Assembly (NCBI GenBank): GCA_963969365.1
Contig: OZ017752.1
Coordinates: 2,666,001-2,730,000, forward strand
Reading direction: 5' to 3'
DNA: 64,000 nucleotides
Origin: Asterochloris sp. CNOR1
Taxonomy: Eukaryota; Chlorophyta; Trebouxiophyceae; Trebouxiales; Trebouxiaceae
A program made the translations under genes and the position numbers. The notes under the pieces are model-generated. The model saw nothing but the letters and a program-made list of their open reading frames with translations. It was not told the DNA's origin and ran no database searches. Shown here in pieces: positions 52,527 to 64,000 of this stretch. How positions within the stretch are numbered: position 1 is the stretch's first letter; each line of letters begins with the position of its first letter.

Positions 52527-55500
52527 TCAAGCAGGCAAGCGCACCCGCAGCGGGGGGTCCTTGGCATCAGCCGGCAGGTCCTGGGGCCAGGGCTCCCCGT
52601 CCAGCTGCATGTGGGTGACGGGCGAGTCGCCCTTAGTCGTCCCGCCGCGCCCTCCCCGCACCTCCAGCTGGAGGTCATTCCCCTGGGCCAGGCGCACTGC
52701 GTGCACCTTGGTGCTCACCCCGCCCATCACCGCGGCGGTGTGCCACCCGCTTCTCAGTCCCAGCGCCTGCAGGCAAGCAGCATGCACTCGAGTTTGCCTC
52801 TGTGCGTGGCAGTCTGTGCTGGTGTGCTTGCGTTTGAGCCCAGTGCCTGCAGGGGAGGCAGTCTGCGCTGGTGTGCTCGCTTTGGAGGCCAGTGCCTGCA
52901 GAAAGGCAGCATGCACTGAGTGGTACCGGTACTGCAAGGCAGCCTCTGCAGGTGTGCCCTTGAGCTGCAGCGCCACAGGGAGGCAGCATGCACTCTGGGC
53001 TGGCCTGTGTGCGCGGCAGCCTGTGCCAGTGCGCCCGCTCGGGGGCCCCAGCACCTGCAGGGAGGCAGCATGGACTTGGATGTGGCCTCTATGCAAAGCA
53101 GTGTGTGTTTGTGCCGCTGTCCAGGCCCAGCGCCTTGCAGGGAGGCCGCGTGCACCCGAGGGGGGCCTCTGTACGTAGCAGTCTCTGCCAGTGCCGCTGT
53201 CCAGGCCTAGTGCCTGCAGGAAGACAGCTTCAACTCAAGGGTAACCTCCACGTCAGGCAGCAGACAGAGGCGCCACCTTTCATCCCAGACCCAGCGCCTG
53301 CAGGTCTCCCCGGGAATCAGTCAGGGGTGACATGGGGGGCAACAGCTAAGCAATCCCTGGCAACAAGTCACCTGCTGTGCAGCCCCAGCACCTGCCGTTA
53401 AAGTGAGCGGGGCCCCTGTGCAGTGCTGTGAATTGAGTGGACCACAGGCAGACACACAGTCCATGTCATGACCCCTGCAGTGCCCCGCAGCTGCTCTGCC
53501 TCTTCCACTGTCAACCCTTTACGGCAAGCAGAGGCTGCCTGCCCATAGGAGAGAGGGCACTGCCAGGGCCAGCCAGCAAGCAAGGCTGTTCGTCCTGCCG
53601 CTCATCCTGCCGGTGATCCTGAGTGCGAGTCACTCAGGCTCTCTCCCTGCCAGCTGTGAAAAGCATCAGCCCCTCTGGCCTGCAGCCCAGGCAGGTGCCG
53701 GAACACAGTGCGCCCCAGGCATGCTGCCAGCGGGAGGTTTGAACAATGTGCAATGGGCCACGTGAAGCCCACATACTTCCCCGTGTCTGAGCCAGGCAAC
53801 ACCACCTGCTGCTCACAGTGGGTGGACCCAGCACTGGCATTTTTGCAAGAGATGTAGAGCATGACACCCACCTCAATGGTCCCGTCATTGAAGATGGGTG
53901 TCCTCCACCCCTTCTGGGCATCCTTGGCTGTGTCCTTCAGGCCCCACAGATCCCGGCCCCCAGCATAGCTCTGTAGGTTGAGGACCACAATCGCCTTCAC
54001 CGAGGAAGGAACCTCCACAGTTCGCCACTCCCCGCCTGTGGAGCGCACCTGCAGGAAAAAGCACCGTTTCAGGCAAAGTAGCAGCACACAAGACCCTCTG
54101 CAGTTGCCAGAAAGTGCAGGGGCGTCTCCAGGCAGCCTTCACATGCTGAATCCCACAGAGAGTCAGGCCCATGCCAGCACCACTTTGGGCCATTGCTGCA
54201 AGTGATCAAGGGCCCACTTCTTTCTCAAACTATCGACTCAAATATAGAGACTGGAGGACCGAGAGAGCACTCAGAAAATGAAAAATGTAGTCACATCACA
54301 ATGTGGCAAGCTTGCTCCAGCATCTTGTTCACACCAGTGCAGTAGCTGCACCTCCACCAATGCCTCTCCTGAGCAGCAAAATGGCGCCTAGAGGCAGGCA
54401 AAGCCTGCTTGGAGGTGTGCCAAAGAATCACACCCGGCGCCTCAGCTTACAGCTCACAGCATGTACGATGGGCTGGGCGCAGCAGGACCAGGGTCAGGCA
54501 AAGGCTGTGGTCTGCCCCAGTTGTGTGTCAGAGCTCCAACACCACTGCCTCATCTTGATGGCTATGGTGCGCAGCAGAGCCAGGAGTCAGGCGATCTTTT
54601 GCTACGCTGCAGTTGCCTGCGATATGCTCGCATCTTCAGCGCCTCACCTTGAGGGTCACTGGGTGCCTTGTGGGCGTAGCAGAGCTGCTCTGCTGTCATT
54701 GTGTGCCAGACAGCTATGCCTTGACACCTCGCCTTGAGCGTCACTATGGGCTGGATGAGCACTGACAGTCACAGCGGCATGAACTCACATGGTTTGCTGC
54801 GCAACCAACTCACCTGCAGCTTGGATGCCTGCGTCTGCTCTGGAATGTATACGCCCAAGCATGCCCGCTCTGAGGCTGTGGCAAGCAGCTTGCCATCCAG
54901 TGACAGCGCCATTCACACCAGCGGGGAGCTGTGTGCCTGGATGAACGTGGCACCTCCTTACTTGCATGCTACACAGTCCCGCCCAGCGCCTCACCTTGAG
55001 GCTCACTGTGTTCTTGATGGGCTTGGCGCAGCAGAACCAGCCACTGGCGCAGCCATAGTAGGCATACCAGGCCTGGTTGATCATCCTGCTGGGGGCTGCC
55101 CAGGGCTTGGTCTCCCGCAGGTGGTGGAAGCCGTAGGCAGCCGTGGCGTCCATGCCAATGGAGAAGTAGTTCCAAAACAGCCCTTCCACCTGCAGATAGG
55201 CAGGTACAGTGTGGCCAGCCATGAGGCCATCACAAGCCGGAGACACCAAGTTCAGCACGGTTCCTGCACCAGCAGCAGGGCAGGAAAGGACAGATGTCTT
55301 GGATGCGGGTCAAAATAAAAAGGAGACAGGGCATTACAGCAGCCTCTGCACCTACAGCTTTGCAAGTGCATAGTTGGGTGCCTGTTTAAACACAGCACAC
55401 AGCTGCAATCTGGGCACCTGCAGGCTGGCAATGTTTGCAGCAATGACAAAACCTCCTGCAGGTTCTGCTGCCTGCAGCCCAGACAACAGGTGTAACGCCT

Positions 55501-58500
55501 GTGGTAAGAAGGGTGGTGTGGTGGTCTCCAGCCTCGGCCCACCTCCCAGGTCCCATCAACCCCACTCCATGAACTGAATTTTTGACCACTATCCGCCTGT
55601 GCAATGGTGGCTCAAGGACAGCCAGCACACTGCCGTCAGCATGATCTCAAACACCTGACAGAAGGTGCCCGTATGCCGGCCAGGCATGGCAACCCCACCT
55701 TGCCCTCCCCACTGCTGGTCTTCATGCCGTTGTCAATTAGTGACAATGAGTGCGGGAGATCGCCAAACAGGGACTTGTCACCTGCAGCCAGCAGCCCGCT
55801 GAACCTCACAGGTCTGTGCAACCTGGAAAGCAGACAGGCAGGTGTGCTCTGGGCATCACTGCTCGCTGAGCACAGCAGGCCAAAATGCCAGCCCACTTTC
55901 AATGACATCTCAGGCATGAAGTGTCCACCACAAAAGGCATTCATGTGCGGTCCTGCCTGGTACAACATTGAGCTGGCACCTCACAGCAACACATAGCGCC
56001 TGCCCTGCTAGTTGCAGGCAGCCTCCTGTGTAAGCTTAGCATGAGTTGATGTCCAGTTCCAAGGCTCTTACGGAGCAGTCCATTCTTTACTGGAACCTTC
56101 CTTGGCAGCGCAGGCTCATCCAGCATTGTGATGGTGGGTCTAGAGCAGCCCCTTCCTTACACCTTTTGCAACAGCAAGGCAGCCCCCCACAGAGCTCGTC
56201 ATTGGCTGCCAGGAGCACGAGCCCCTCTCCTGCTGTAGCCCTGGTCGCAGAGCAGCGCAGGCCCACCCAGCATCACGAGATAGATCAAAGACACAGGAAC
56301 ACAGGAGCAATCAGGCAAAGAGAAAGAACAATCCCTGGAGCCACCCCTCTGCCCCAGCGTCAAGCACAGTGCACGCTCACCCAGGGTCATAGAGAGGGTC
56401 CAGGCATCCAAGTCCCGCGGCTCAGCGTCAGCTATCCGCTTCATTGTGGAGTAAATGGTCGTGTAGTCCTGCAGGCACCAGCTGTATGTGGGTGCATGGC
56501 AGTGGCATGAGGCCAACCCCAGAGCCGCGCCGCTTCAGTAACTTGCGCCATTTCCGAGCAAAGCTGTGGCCCAAAGCACATCCTGAAGCCATCCTGAAGC
56601 CATCATTGTGGTCTGTGCTGTGCGCAGCAGTGGCTATGTCTTCTGGTGGGCACTTGGGAAGCGGCAGGGAAGCTTGTATGCAGAGCCCGACAGGAGCGTG
56701 CAGGGACTGACTTGATGCCATCGCAGACAGACTCGAGAAGAGGCAGGGACATCTGACAATGCTAGCAAGCAAGAAGCTACAGGCTGATGACGGTCTTGAG
56801 CCTAGAGGCTTTGAGCGGAGCAAGCGGCAAGGCTGCTCATCGTGCACAGCAGGGGTATACTGACCCATGTGCCCCTTGGGTTGCTAAAGGCCAAGGATGC
56901 AGCAGGCCTGTGCAGCATCTGTAGGCACACAGCATGGCGGCTAAACTCTCAAGCCTTTATCCACCTGCAGTGGCACGTGCCTTGATCCACTTGTGCAGGA
57001 AGGTATTCCCCCAGCCGAAGCTGAGGGACAGGTCATTCCCAGTGCCCAGGGGCATGACCGCCACTGATGGCGGCGGGTCCAGCTTCAGCTCTCGAATGGT
57101 GCCTAGCAGCCAGGCCACGGTCCCATCACCGCCGGCCGCCAAGATGCGCAGGCGCCTGCAGCCAGTGGGCGCAAGCTATGCTGATGCTTGGTTTGTTGCG
57201 GGGGCCCACAACGCGCCCTGCTGTTGTCTGCTGCCGGCGCTCAAACCAATGCTGGCGGGTCTCAGTGCCTCACTGCCAGACCCCAGGTGTGTGCCTCTGT
57301 TTTACACCACAAAAGTGATATATTGGGATGAGCAGCTGAATGCACAGTGCACCACCACAGATTGTGTTTCGCTGTTGACACTGGTGCAGGCCCAGCTGTG
57401 CTTGCTGGGGAATTGTGGGGATGTGCGCCCTCCCATGGCAAAGGCTGACCTTTTGAAGGAGGCTGCCAGGGGGTCCCCACGCCGCTCTGCATCCTCAAAG
57501 TTCTTGTAGATCTGCTGCAGCACCTGCCCTGGCCTGAACTCCTGGAGGTCAAAAACCTGCATCAACGGCACAGGCTTGTGTGTGTGAAGGCCGCTCCGAA
57601 AGTGCAGCTGGCTGCAGTGTGTTGTTGCACATGTTGCTGAGGAAGAGGTGCAGCATGAGCAATGGCCTGACTGACTGAAGGGTCAAAGACTTGCAACGGT
57701 GGCAGGGGCGCTGCTTGTGAGAGAGGCGCCGGTGGCCTACAGGGCTGCTCCTGCCTGCACTGCACCATGGCACATGGTGCTGCAGACTTCCTCAAAAGAG
57801 GTTCAGACTGGGTGCAGTCTTGTAGGTTTGACGCATCTGCAGTGAGGCTTGCCCTGAGAACTTGGGCCGCACAACTCTCAACATATAGGGCAGACATAGG
57901 GACTGCTAGCCTGGTGGTATTCCTTTCGGGGGGTGCATGCTTGCACCTGCCAAATGCATGGTGCATGATTTCAATCACTGCAGTGTTACGTACAACTGCT
58001 CTCCCACTGCAGATCGCCCTGGGTAGCAGACCAGCACAGCACAGAAGCCAGCCTTTGCCCCATGAGAGTGTCCCAGTCCATGGCAGCAGCACCTTGGCTG
58101 GCACTTGGGGACATGCACAGTTTGCCCTTCCGCCCCAGGGTGCCTCAGCGCTTGAGTCGAACAAGACTTGCACCCGCTGTAGTGCATGTGAGATTTCTCC
58201 ATCAGCCATGGTGCGCCACATACACGCTTGCCTTCCCCTGGGAGCGCCCCTGTGCTTGGCAATGCCTAATTCTGGGCCCCATGGTGGCATGGCTTGGGGC
58301 ATGGAGCACTGCACCAGATGTCCTGTGAGGAGCCTGACCACACCTCAAGTGTCCACCCCCAACCCACCTGAGAGTGCCCCAGTGCATGGTACAGCACGTC
58401 TGTCAGCTTAGGGCCTGCGCGGCCGCCGCTGCGTGAATTGATGAAGACAATCAGGGGGGCCTCTGCCACGTCGGGAATCTGGACCTTTTTGATGTGCTGC

Positions 58501-59349
58501 AGGAAGTCGTGGGGTATTCTGCACCAGCCAAGGGCAAGAGGGGTTTGTATGAGCGTATGCTGCGTTCAGTATGGTAGGTTGCACTTTGTCTCATTGGCTG
58601 CAGGGAGGAGGCAGAAGGTATCGCTGCTGTGCACCCCATGGCACTGACACCTCTGCAGCTTGATGCTTGACAGCATGACACAAGCTGAATGGGGCAGCAG
58701 CTCCAGCAGCAAAGCTGTGAGTCTCGAGAGTGAATGCCTTCCCATGTGGGAGTCGCCAAGGTGCAACAAGGGCACGACCAGCTGCAGAGGGCTAACAGAA
58801 GAAAGCTTGCCTGTACGGTTCCCGCAGGTCTGTGGCCTGCCGGTAGCTCCTGTATTCCTCCAAGTCCACAGGGGGAGCATCCACCTGCAGAGGCATGCAG
58901 CAAGTGCCTCTAAGCACTGTCCAAGGGCTGTTGCAAGGTGACAGGGCAGCTCCCTGTGTGCTGCCACCATCTATCCATGCGCTGCAGCCAAGGCTGAGAG
59001 AAGCTTAGCAGAACCCGCTGTTGTCACTGTGGGCACTCCTATCATGCAAGACAAGGCAGAGCTGTGAAGAAGTGCAGATGCCACCGCCTGCCATTGTCAC
59101 ACAGCCCTGCGTCACCTCAGCAGGCCGTCTGGTGTCTCCCCGCAACACGCCCCTCTTGGAGGTGATAGACTGCATGGTATATTCATGCTGTGTCAGAGTG
59201 AGCCGGATTGCTAACAAGATAGAGCGTGATCCAACATTCACCCTCTGCTCCAATGCGGCCATTGCCCTCTGGTGGGGACTGATAGGTGCCTGAGCGGGAG
59301 TAGACCTTTCAAGCTCTGGACTGACATCGCCCTCAGGACTTGCATTCAT
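52527..59349 (-). CDS. Diacylglycerol kinase, plant/algal type
   Basis: Phosphorylates diacylglycerol to phosphatidic acid. ATG 59349 opens [16 protein letters not shown], followed by an exon 58809-58889 ([20 protein letters not shown]) that seems to end at a rare GC donor. The catalytic domain has [19 protein letters not shown] (near 58440), [20 protein letters not shown] (near 57540), and [15 protein letters not shown] with [20 protein letters not shown] (near 57060), including the GGDGT and GTGNDL nucleotide-binding motifs. The accessory domain has [19 protein letters not shown] (near 55160), [15 protein letters not shown] (near 55060), [17 protein letters not shown] (near 53970), [11 protein letters not shown] (near 53880) and the terminal exon 52527-52766 with [11 protein letters not shown]. 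No C1 domain or membrane segment was seen, so it resembles the short plant type. Starts back-to-back with the ABM gene, 137 bp apart. Confidence 0.93.
52767..53250 (-). repeat. Minisatellite-like array upstream of the diacylglycerol kinase terminal exon
   Basis: Five to six copies of a unit of roughly 80-95 bp, each with 'GC(A)CCTGCAGGGAGGCAGCATGCACT' and 'TGTGCGxGGCAGTCTGTGCCAGTG' blocks (plus strand). The proximal edge is the acceptor CTGCAG of the exon at 52766. Each unit keeps a potential acceptor. It appears to be tandem copies of the acceptor region. Confidence 0.75.
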
Positions 59350-59486
59350 TGCAAACCAGCTGTTTATGTCACCCTAGTGCTGGTCGATGTTTCATGCAGT
59401 CCCAACTGTTGTTGCTCTCGTGTGATCTTAGCTGGCTCTAAAAAGGGCTGTTGCACAGAGCTTGAAAGTGATTGGACTCTAAATCC
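59350..59486. promoter_or_regulatory. Probable bidirectional promoter (diacylglycerol kinase / ABM protein)
   Basis: Only 137 bp separate the divergent start codons at 59349 (minus) and 59487 (plus). The spacer contains no clear TATA box. If both starts are right, the two genes share one promoter region. Confidence 0.45.
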
Positions 59487-61325
59487 ATGCAGTCAACCTT
59501 TGACTCTGACTCGGCACTGCCGTCCCGGGTCCAGCAACTGCTGAGCATGGGCCTGATCAAGAAGGAACCTGCTGCACCTGAGGTGGTGATTATCGAGCCT
59601 GAGGTGGATACTCGTCAAGATGTGTGAGGAAATGCTCTGTTTGTCCGCGAACGTGCTGGCCCAGGATACTACTGTACTGGTTTGCTATAACCAGCATTGC
59701 CAGATGTTGAGCTGTACCGCCGGTGCCTCTGCAGCATTGTGCCTATCGCCACACATCTGCTGGCCCTTGCTGTGGGTGCTGTGCTGGGAAAGTTGCTGGG
59801 CGGCAAGATTGTGTCAGGCAGACGAGTTGGCGCGCACAAGAAGCACCAGAAGGTCTGCATGCACCTGACAGCCTGGACATTGTCCTCTCCCCCAAGCTGA
59901 TTGCTGAAGATGCCTGCCCCTGCAGGCCTTTGTTCTCACTGTCCAATATGGCTTTGAACATGTGGCAGCGCGAGACAGGTGGGGCATGACCCCGCCTGCG
60001 ACATCTCATTGTGCATTTGTGTGATGTCAGTCAGCCTGATCCTTCAGTCCTGCCGTGTGCATGAACCGCTTGTTGTGTGCCTGCATTGGCCTGCCGGCTC
60101 ACTGCCTGTGCCACCCTGTCTGCCACCGAAGTGGTGCCCACTGGGGCAACTGCATGGCCCATCTTCCAGCGCTTGCATGGGGCAGTCTGGCCCCTGCCTG
60201 CAACAACCTGCCTTTGGGCGCAGCTGGTGCCCACTGCACGCATGCTGAGGCCTGCTGGGTCCCTTCCAAAGGCACCATGCCTGCTGCACGCAAGTCCTGC
60301 AATGCAATCCCCAGCCTCAGCCCAGCAGGGCACCCTGCCTGCAGGTGGCTGGGGCTGTTCAAGACGTTGGCCCAGCATGTGGCTGATGAGGAGAAGGATA
60401 CTCTGGCCTATGAGGTGTCTGTGTCAGAGGATGACCCGACCAAGATCTTGATCTACGAGCGGTGCGTGGTGTGGAAGTGTACAAGCTGTTGCTGCCCTGG
60501 GCCCTGTGCAGATAGTAAGGCAACCTCTGACTGGCACTCCGTATGTTGCATGATCAGGAGGGCTGCTGGATGCACAGTCGCAGATGCAGTCCTGGACCAC
60601 GTGGCTGCTGTGCAAGGCTGTGAGTGGTACATGTCATGGCGCTCCTGTTTGGTGCACAGGCAATGCCATGCATGTTGAGTCAAACGGGTGGAGTCCGGGC
60701 TGGTGTGCCATCCTGTGCTGGTGCAGATGACTAATATGCCTGTTGAGGCTGCAGGGTGGGGTTTGGCAGGTGCAGAGGCCGCCGTGCCAGGGCCAAAGCT
60801 GCAATCCCAATTGCTTGACTGCATTACCGAGAGTTCATCAGGGAGTGTGCTGGGGTGTGCAGTTGCACAGAGGAGGCCCCACACTGGCAAGCTTGCAGCT
60901 CTACTTGCTGCCCTCATGGGTGTCCTGCGCTGCACAGCAGACATCAAGCATCTGGCAGCTGTCGCCACCAGCCCAGTGTCTTCTGGGCAATCAGGCGACG
61001 ACGGTGTCCTCACTTGTGAGCAGCACATCTGAGGTGGCTCCATGTTGTGCAGGTACACAAACAAGGACTCAGCCTTCGTCCAAGTTCACCGCAGCTCTGA
61101 GCCCTTCAGGGCCATCAAGCAGCTTGCTGCACAGCACGCATGTGAGCCCATAAGCAGCACAGGGCAAGGCTGGACGGAACAGGTGATACTCCCTGCCGCT
61201 TGCACGTGTCCCTGTCACTCATGCTGCTGTGCTTGAGCGTGCGCCACCATGTCAGCTCACCAGTCCAGTCTGAATGATGCTGCTAGTTCCTGCAGGACAT
61301 TGGCTTCATGTGCGAGGCACGCTAG
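59487..61325 (+). CDS. Small protein with antibiotic-biosynthesis-monooxygenase (ABM) fold
   Basis: ABM-domain proteins are small ferredoxin-like-fold enzymes that oxidise small molecules or act as dimeric stress proteins. ATG 59487 begins MQSTFDSDSALPSRVQQLLS with a KKEPAAPEVVIIEPEVD linker. Next comes an exon near 59700-59850 with a probable membrane helix (SIVPIATHLLALAVGAVLGK). The ABM domain follows: AFVLTVQYGFEHVAARD (near 59950), WLGLFKTLAQHVADEEKDTL with YEVSVSEDDPTKILIYER (near 60400), YTNKDSAFVQVHRSSEPFRA (near 61080), and a last exon 61296-61325 coding DIGFMCEAR plus stop, spliced in phase from a CAG-GTGATA donor near 61181. The end GQ...DIGF is typical of green-lineage ABM proteins. 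The membrane helix before the domain suggests attachment to a membrane, location unknown. Confidence 0.78.
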
Positions 61326-62095
61326 ACCGATAGGAGCTGTGCTAGACTTGCTTCCTGCAGTGCTTGAGTGCTTGCTTCTTTCATGTAGCTGACATTGCAT
61401 GGCTTCTGGATTTTGTCATACAGCAAGCAACCTCAGAGGGACTGTAAGAGAGGGCAGTTCAAACCCTCTAGCTTGTGAGTTGGCACATGTCATTGAGGCG
61501 ATTTTGCATGTCTTGCACACATTGGGGACTGTGCACTCTGGGGTTGCATTTGGAGAGCAAAAGCAAGATGCATGGTGAGAAGGAATCATGTACCGAGTTG
61601 TGCTGCAGCTTGCCCCTGCAACAATGGCAGTGCTGACCGTGCCAGTCTTGGAGAGGGGCAGCCTTGCAGATGCATGGGCATTGCAGCAGCAAATGGGCAG
61701 GGCGCTCGACGTGTTCAGAGAAGGGGCTTGCAGGGAGGGAAAGACTGTGGGCAGCACACAATCTGAGCTGTGAATGTCACTGCTGTCTGGTGTGCAGGGT
61801 GGTCAGAAATGCTAAGATGTACAGAGCAACCACCTGATGCATGTTCTACTTTGTATGTTTCATGTTTCATTGCCCCACTATTGCTGTCAGTTGCCACATA
61901 GTGACTGTAGGCGGATGATGCTGTTGCCTGTGGTCAGGTATCCCAGATGGCTTTGCCTGACTCTCTAGCATGTGCTTCCAGCCTCTCATGTGGGTGCCAT
62001 GGTCTTGCGAGGGAATCCCCTGATCTAGAACTGCCAGCTCAAGGCCAAGCTGGAGGCTGACCGTGGCCTCTGCCTACTATGTTGGCAAGATGACA
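61326..62095. other. Convergent intergenic region
   Basis: Lies between the ends of the ABM gene (plus) and the RING gene (minus). It is AT-richer than the introns and probably holds the two 3' untranslated regions. Reading frames of about 60 codons (for example 61588-61773) have no recognisable motif. Confidence 0.4.
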
Positions 62096-64000
62096 TCACA
62101 TGGGCCGCAGCGGCTGGAAGGAGTCTATGTGCTGGCGGCAGAAGGGGCACAGGGGGCTCTTCAGGCCGCGCGCACACATCTGGTAGGCGCACTGCATGCA
62201 CATCTGCAGGCAGGGGCTGGTGTTGGCTCCAGTGCAGGCGCTTGAGGTCTGCTCAGCCTGTGAGGCCTACACCTGCTGTACACTGGCACAGGGCTCCAGC
62301 CCCAATGCCAACCATGCTGAGTGCTGGTGGCTGCTGGTTCTGCAGGTGCCAAACCTCATCAGGGGAGGAGCTTTGCAGTGCAAGGCTTCTGGCAGCCATC
62401 TCCCAGGGGCCCAGAGGGTGGAAGACCTTGCCAGCAATGTTGAAGAGGGGCAACAATGCAGTGCTGCTGGCACAATCAAAGGCCTAGCGGTCGTAAGCAC
62501 AAGCATCTGATGCAACGTGTCTGCGGCTCAGCCAGCTTACATGTCAGGAGGTGCGTTCAGGGCTAAGCCGGGGGTGCGTCGTCGGCCCTGCATTTCAGCC
62601 CCACCACAGCTGTTTCAAGTAAGCAATCTCACCTGATGTGAGCACTCAGCCACAGAGACCTGGAGGGGTCTATCCATACAGATGGGGCACAGCAGGTGCT
62701 CCTCCTCCAGGATGTCCCCAAAGAGCTTGGACTTGCCCTGCAAGCCAATGACAAGGCACAGGTCAGCTGCTGACATGACCACACTCCTGCACGCCTGCTG
62801 GTGCCTCCCGCAAGCCTCACTGACCACCATTGGGTGACAGTCAGCCAGGGCGCTGACCTTGCATGTCTGCAGAATCAAGTACTACAAGGGCTGCCTGGAG
62901 GAGGGACCTCTGCTCAGAGCTGTCGCAAACCAGTGCAAACATCCTCATGCCTGAGTTCTGTCGGGCCGCCAGGGCAGTGCTGTTGCCAAGAAGGACAGGT
63001 CTGCCTCAAGCATCCTGCAAAGCAATCAGTCATGCAGAGCAGAGCAGGCCCACCTTTATTGAGCTGCGGCTTCGCCGGTGGCCTGCAGTTGCGTCGCGCT
63101 GCAGGCTGAGACGGCGGGAAGGCGCCTGAGCGTCGGCGGCCTGCGCTGCGGGGCCATCAGACTCGTCCTCCTCATCCCCAGACTCATCATCTGCACTCGA
63201 GCGCAAGACTGAGCTCATCAGTCATCATGACATGGGAAATGCAGATGGATTATCTCATGGATCATCAGCACTCTGCTGCAGCTCAGCGGCTAATATGCAC
63301 AGCCAGCAGCTCTGCACACATGCCATGTCATGTGCATCCATCCTGTTAGACTGCAGGAGAACCACCAAATGAGGGCTCACAGCTCAAGACAGGCATCCTC
63401 AGGCAGTCATCTACAATCCTTCCCCAAACCCTCTGCAGAAAGGCCCCTGAGACGCAGACCACCCGCTCACCGTCGTCCTCCGACTCCCCGCTGCCGCTGA
63501 AGGGCTCCACCAGGTGGAAGCTGTACCCATGCTTGCCCAGCAGGCCCTGCAGCTGCTGGGTGCTCATCACGTCCTGCTCCCCCTCCTCCTCCCCGGGCCG
63601 AGTGGCTTCCGGGGCGACCTCCACAGGGGTCGGGGGCGCCTGCTGGGGCAGCGGCTGCCACGGCTGCCACTTCTGTGGGATGGCCCCACCTGCACAGCAT
63701 CAGCAAAGGGGATCGACCACCAGCCAGGAGTGAGGCGCTGCCTGGCTGCAGAGGCCCCTGCCTGCAAAGCGTCAGCCTGAAGCGTCAAGGTGTCTCGAGC
63801 ACAGACGATGCAAGGTGCACCCACATCTACTTGCAGCAAGGCCTGCCACTGAATTACTTTGAAGATTTGTTATATGTTTTCTATTGTTCTGGGGGCCGAC
63901 CCCGCCTGCGCAGGGTCAGCAGGGGATTATAGCCCTACAACAGTTGCCAACTCAGGCAGCATGGCCCGAGGCAAAATCGCAGTCTCAGCACACATGCTGC
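62096..64000 (-). CDS. XBAT-like RING-type E3 ubiquitin ligase, C-terminal part
   Basis: Transfers ubiquitin to substrates through a C-terminal C3HC4 RING. The RING is split over two exons. Exon 62638-62743 reads GKSKLFGDILEEEHLLCPIC then MDRPLQVSVAECSHQ. The last exon, up to 62201, reads MCMQCAYQMCARGLKSPLCP then FCRQHIDSFQPLRPM, with the stop at 62096. The CxHQMCxxC arrangement and PLCPFCRxxI end match the ankyrin-RING XBAT/XB3 group of plants. Upstream exons near 63050-63200 (acidic DESGDEEDESDGP then basic SRR repeats) and 63472-63690 (STQQLQGLLGKHGYSFHLVE) form a linker. An exon beyond 63780 (LLQVDVGAP) may be the edge of an ankyrin region. The N-terminus lies outside the window, so ankyrin repeats remain inference. 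Confidence 0.78.

Noticed and set aside
52767-53250. CRISPR-like array
   Set aside because: Repeats are degenerate, of uneven length and without constant spacers. They match the neighbouring exon border and lie inside a eukaryotic intron.

Overview
The window looks like nuclear DNA of a green alga, most likely a trebouxiophyte-type chlorophyte. Supporting signs are a plastid-type glutamate-1-semialdehyde aminomutase with an N-terminal transit-like extension, an organelle-type isoleucyl-tRNA synthetase with a transit-like leader, plant-type diacylglycerol kinase and XBAT-like RING proteins, and genes cut into many short exons (often 30-80 codons) by GT-AG introns full of CTGCA/TGCAG words. Species cannot be fixed from sequence alone. 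All exon limits come from reading splice signals against conserved protein motifs, not from transcripts.

Layout. 1-10.3 kb: isoleucyl-tRNA synthetase (minus strand, C-terminus beyond the left edge). 10.3-26.4 kb: an accessory island. It holds an intronless 359-codon HUH-nuclease-like gene (plus) with short direct repeats upstream and a cluster of palindromes downstream; a spliced D5-like superfamily 3 helicase (minus, convergent); a Crypton-type tyrosine recombinase (minus, spliced); two LINE 3' fragments; two copies of an inverted-repeat element; and a PD-(D/E)XK plus FunK1-like kinase gene (plus). 27.9-36.4 kb: DYRK/HIPK-like protein kinase with a very long disordered tail (minus). 36.7-41.3 kb: PP2C phosphatase with an MGCGSS N-terminus (minus). 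41.8-45.3 kb: glutamate-1-semialdehyde aminomutase (minus). 45.5-47.2 kb: SEH1-like WD40 nucleoporin (minus). 47.2-49.0 kb: DUF1826 protein (plus). 49.9-52.0 kb: unidentified coiled-coil gene (minus). 52.5-59.3 kb: diacylglycerol kinase (minus). 59.5-61.3 kb: small ABM-domain protein (plus). 62.1-64 kb: C-terminal part of a RING E3 ligase (minus, runs off the right edge).

Two things stand out. (1) The island combines a replication-initiator-like nuclease, an SF3 helicase and a Crypton-type recombinase, with palindromes and repeats that could be replication or terminal sites. No capsid, DNA polymerase B or packaging ATPase is visible, so it is either a replicative DNA transposon of an unfamiliar kind or a neighbourhood of independent insertions. 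(2) Throughout the ordinary host genes, exons are accompanied in the adjacent introns by decayed tandem copies of themselves ('exon echoes'), often with their splice site. The clearest are in the isoleucyl-tRNA synthetase, aminomutase, diacylglycerol kinase and DYRK-like kinase genes. This suggests that local tandem duplication is a main route by which introns grow in this genome.
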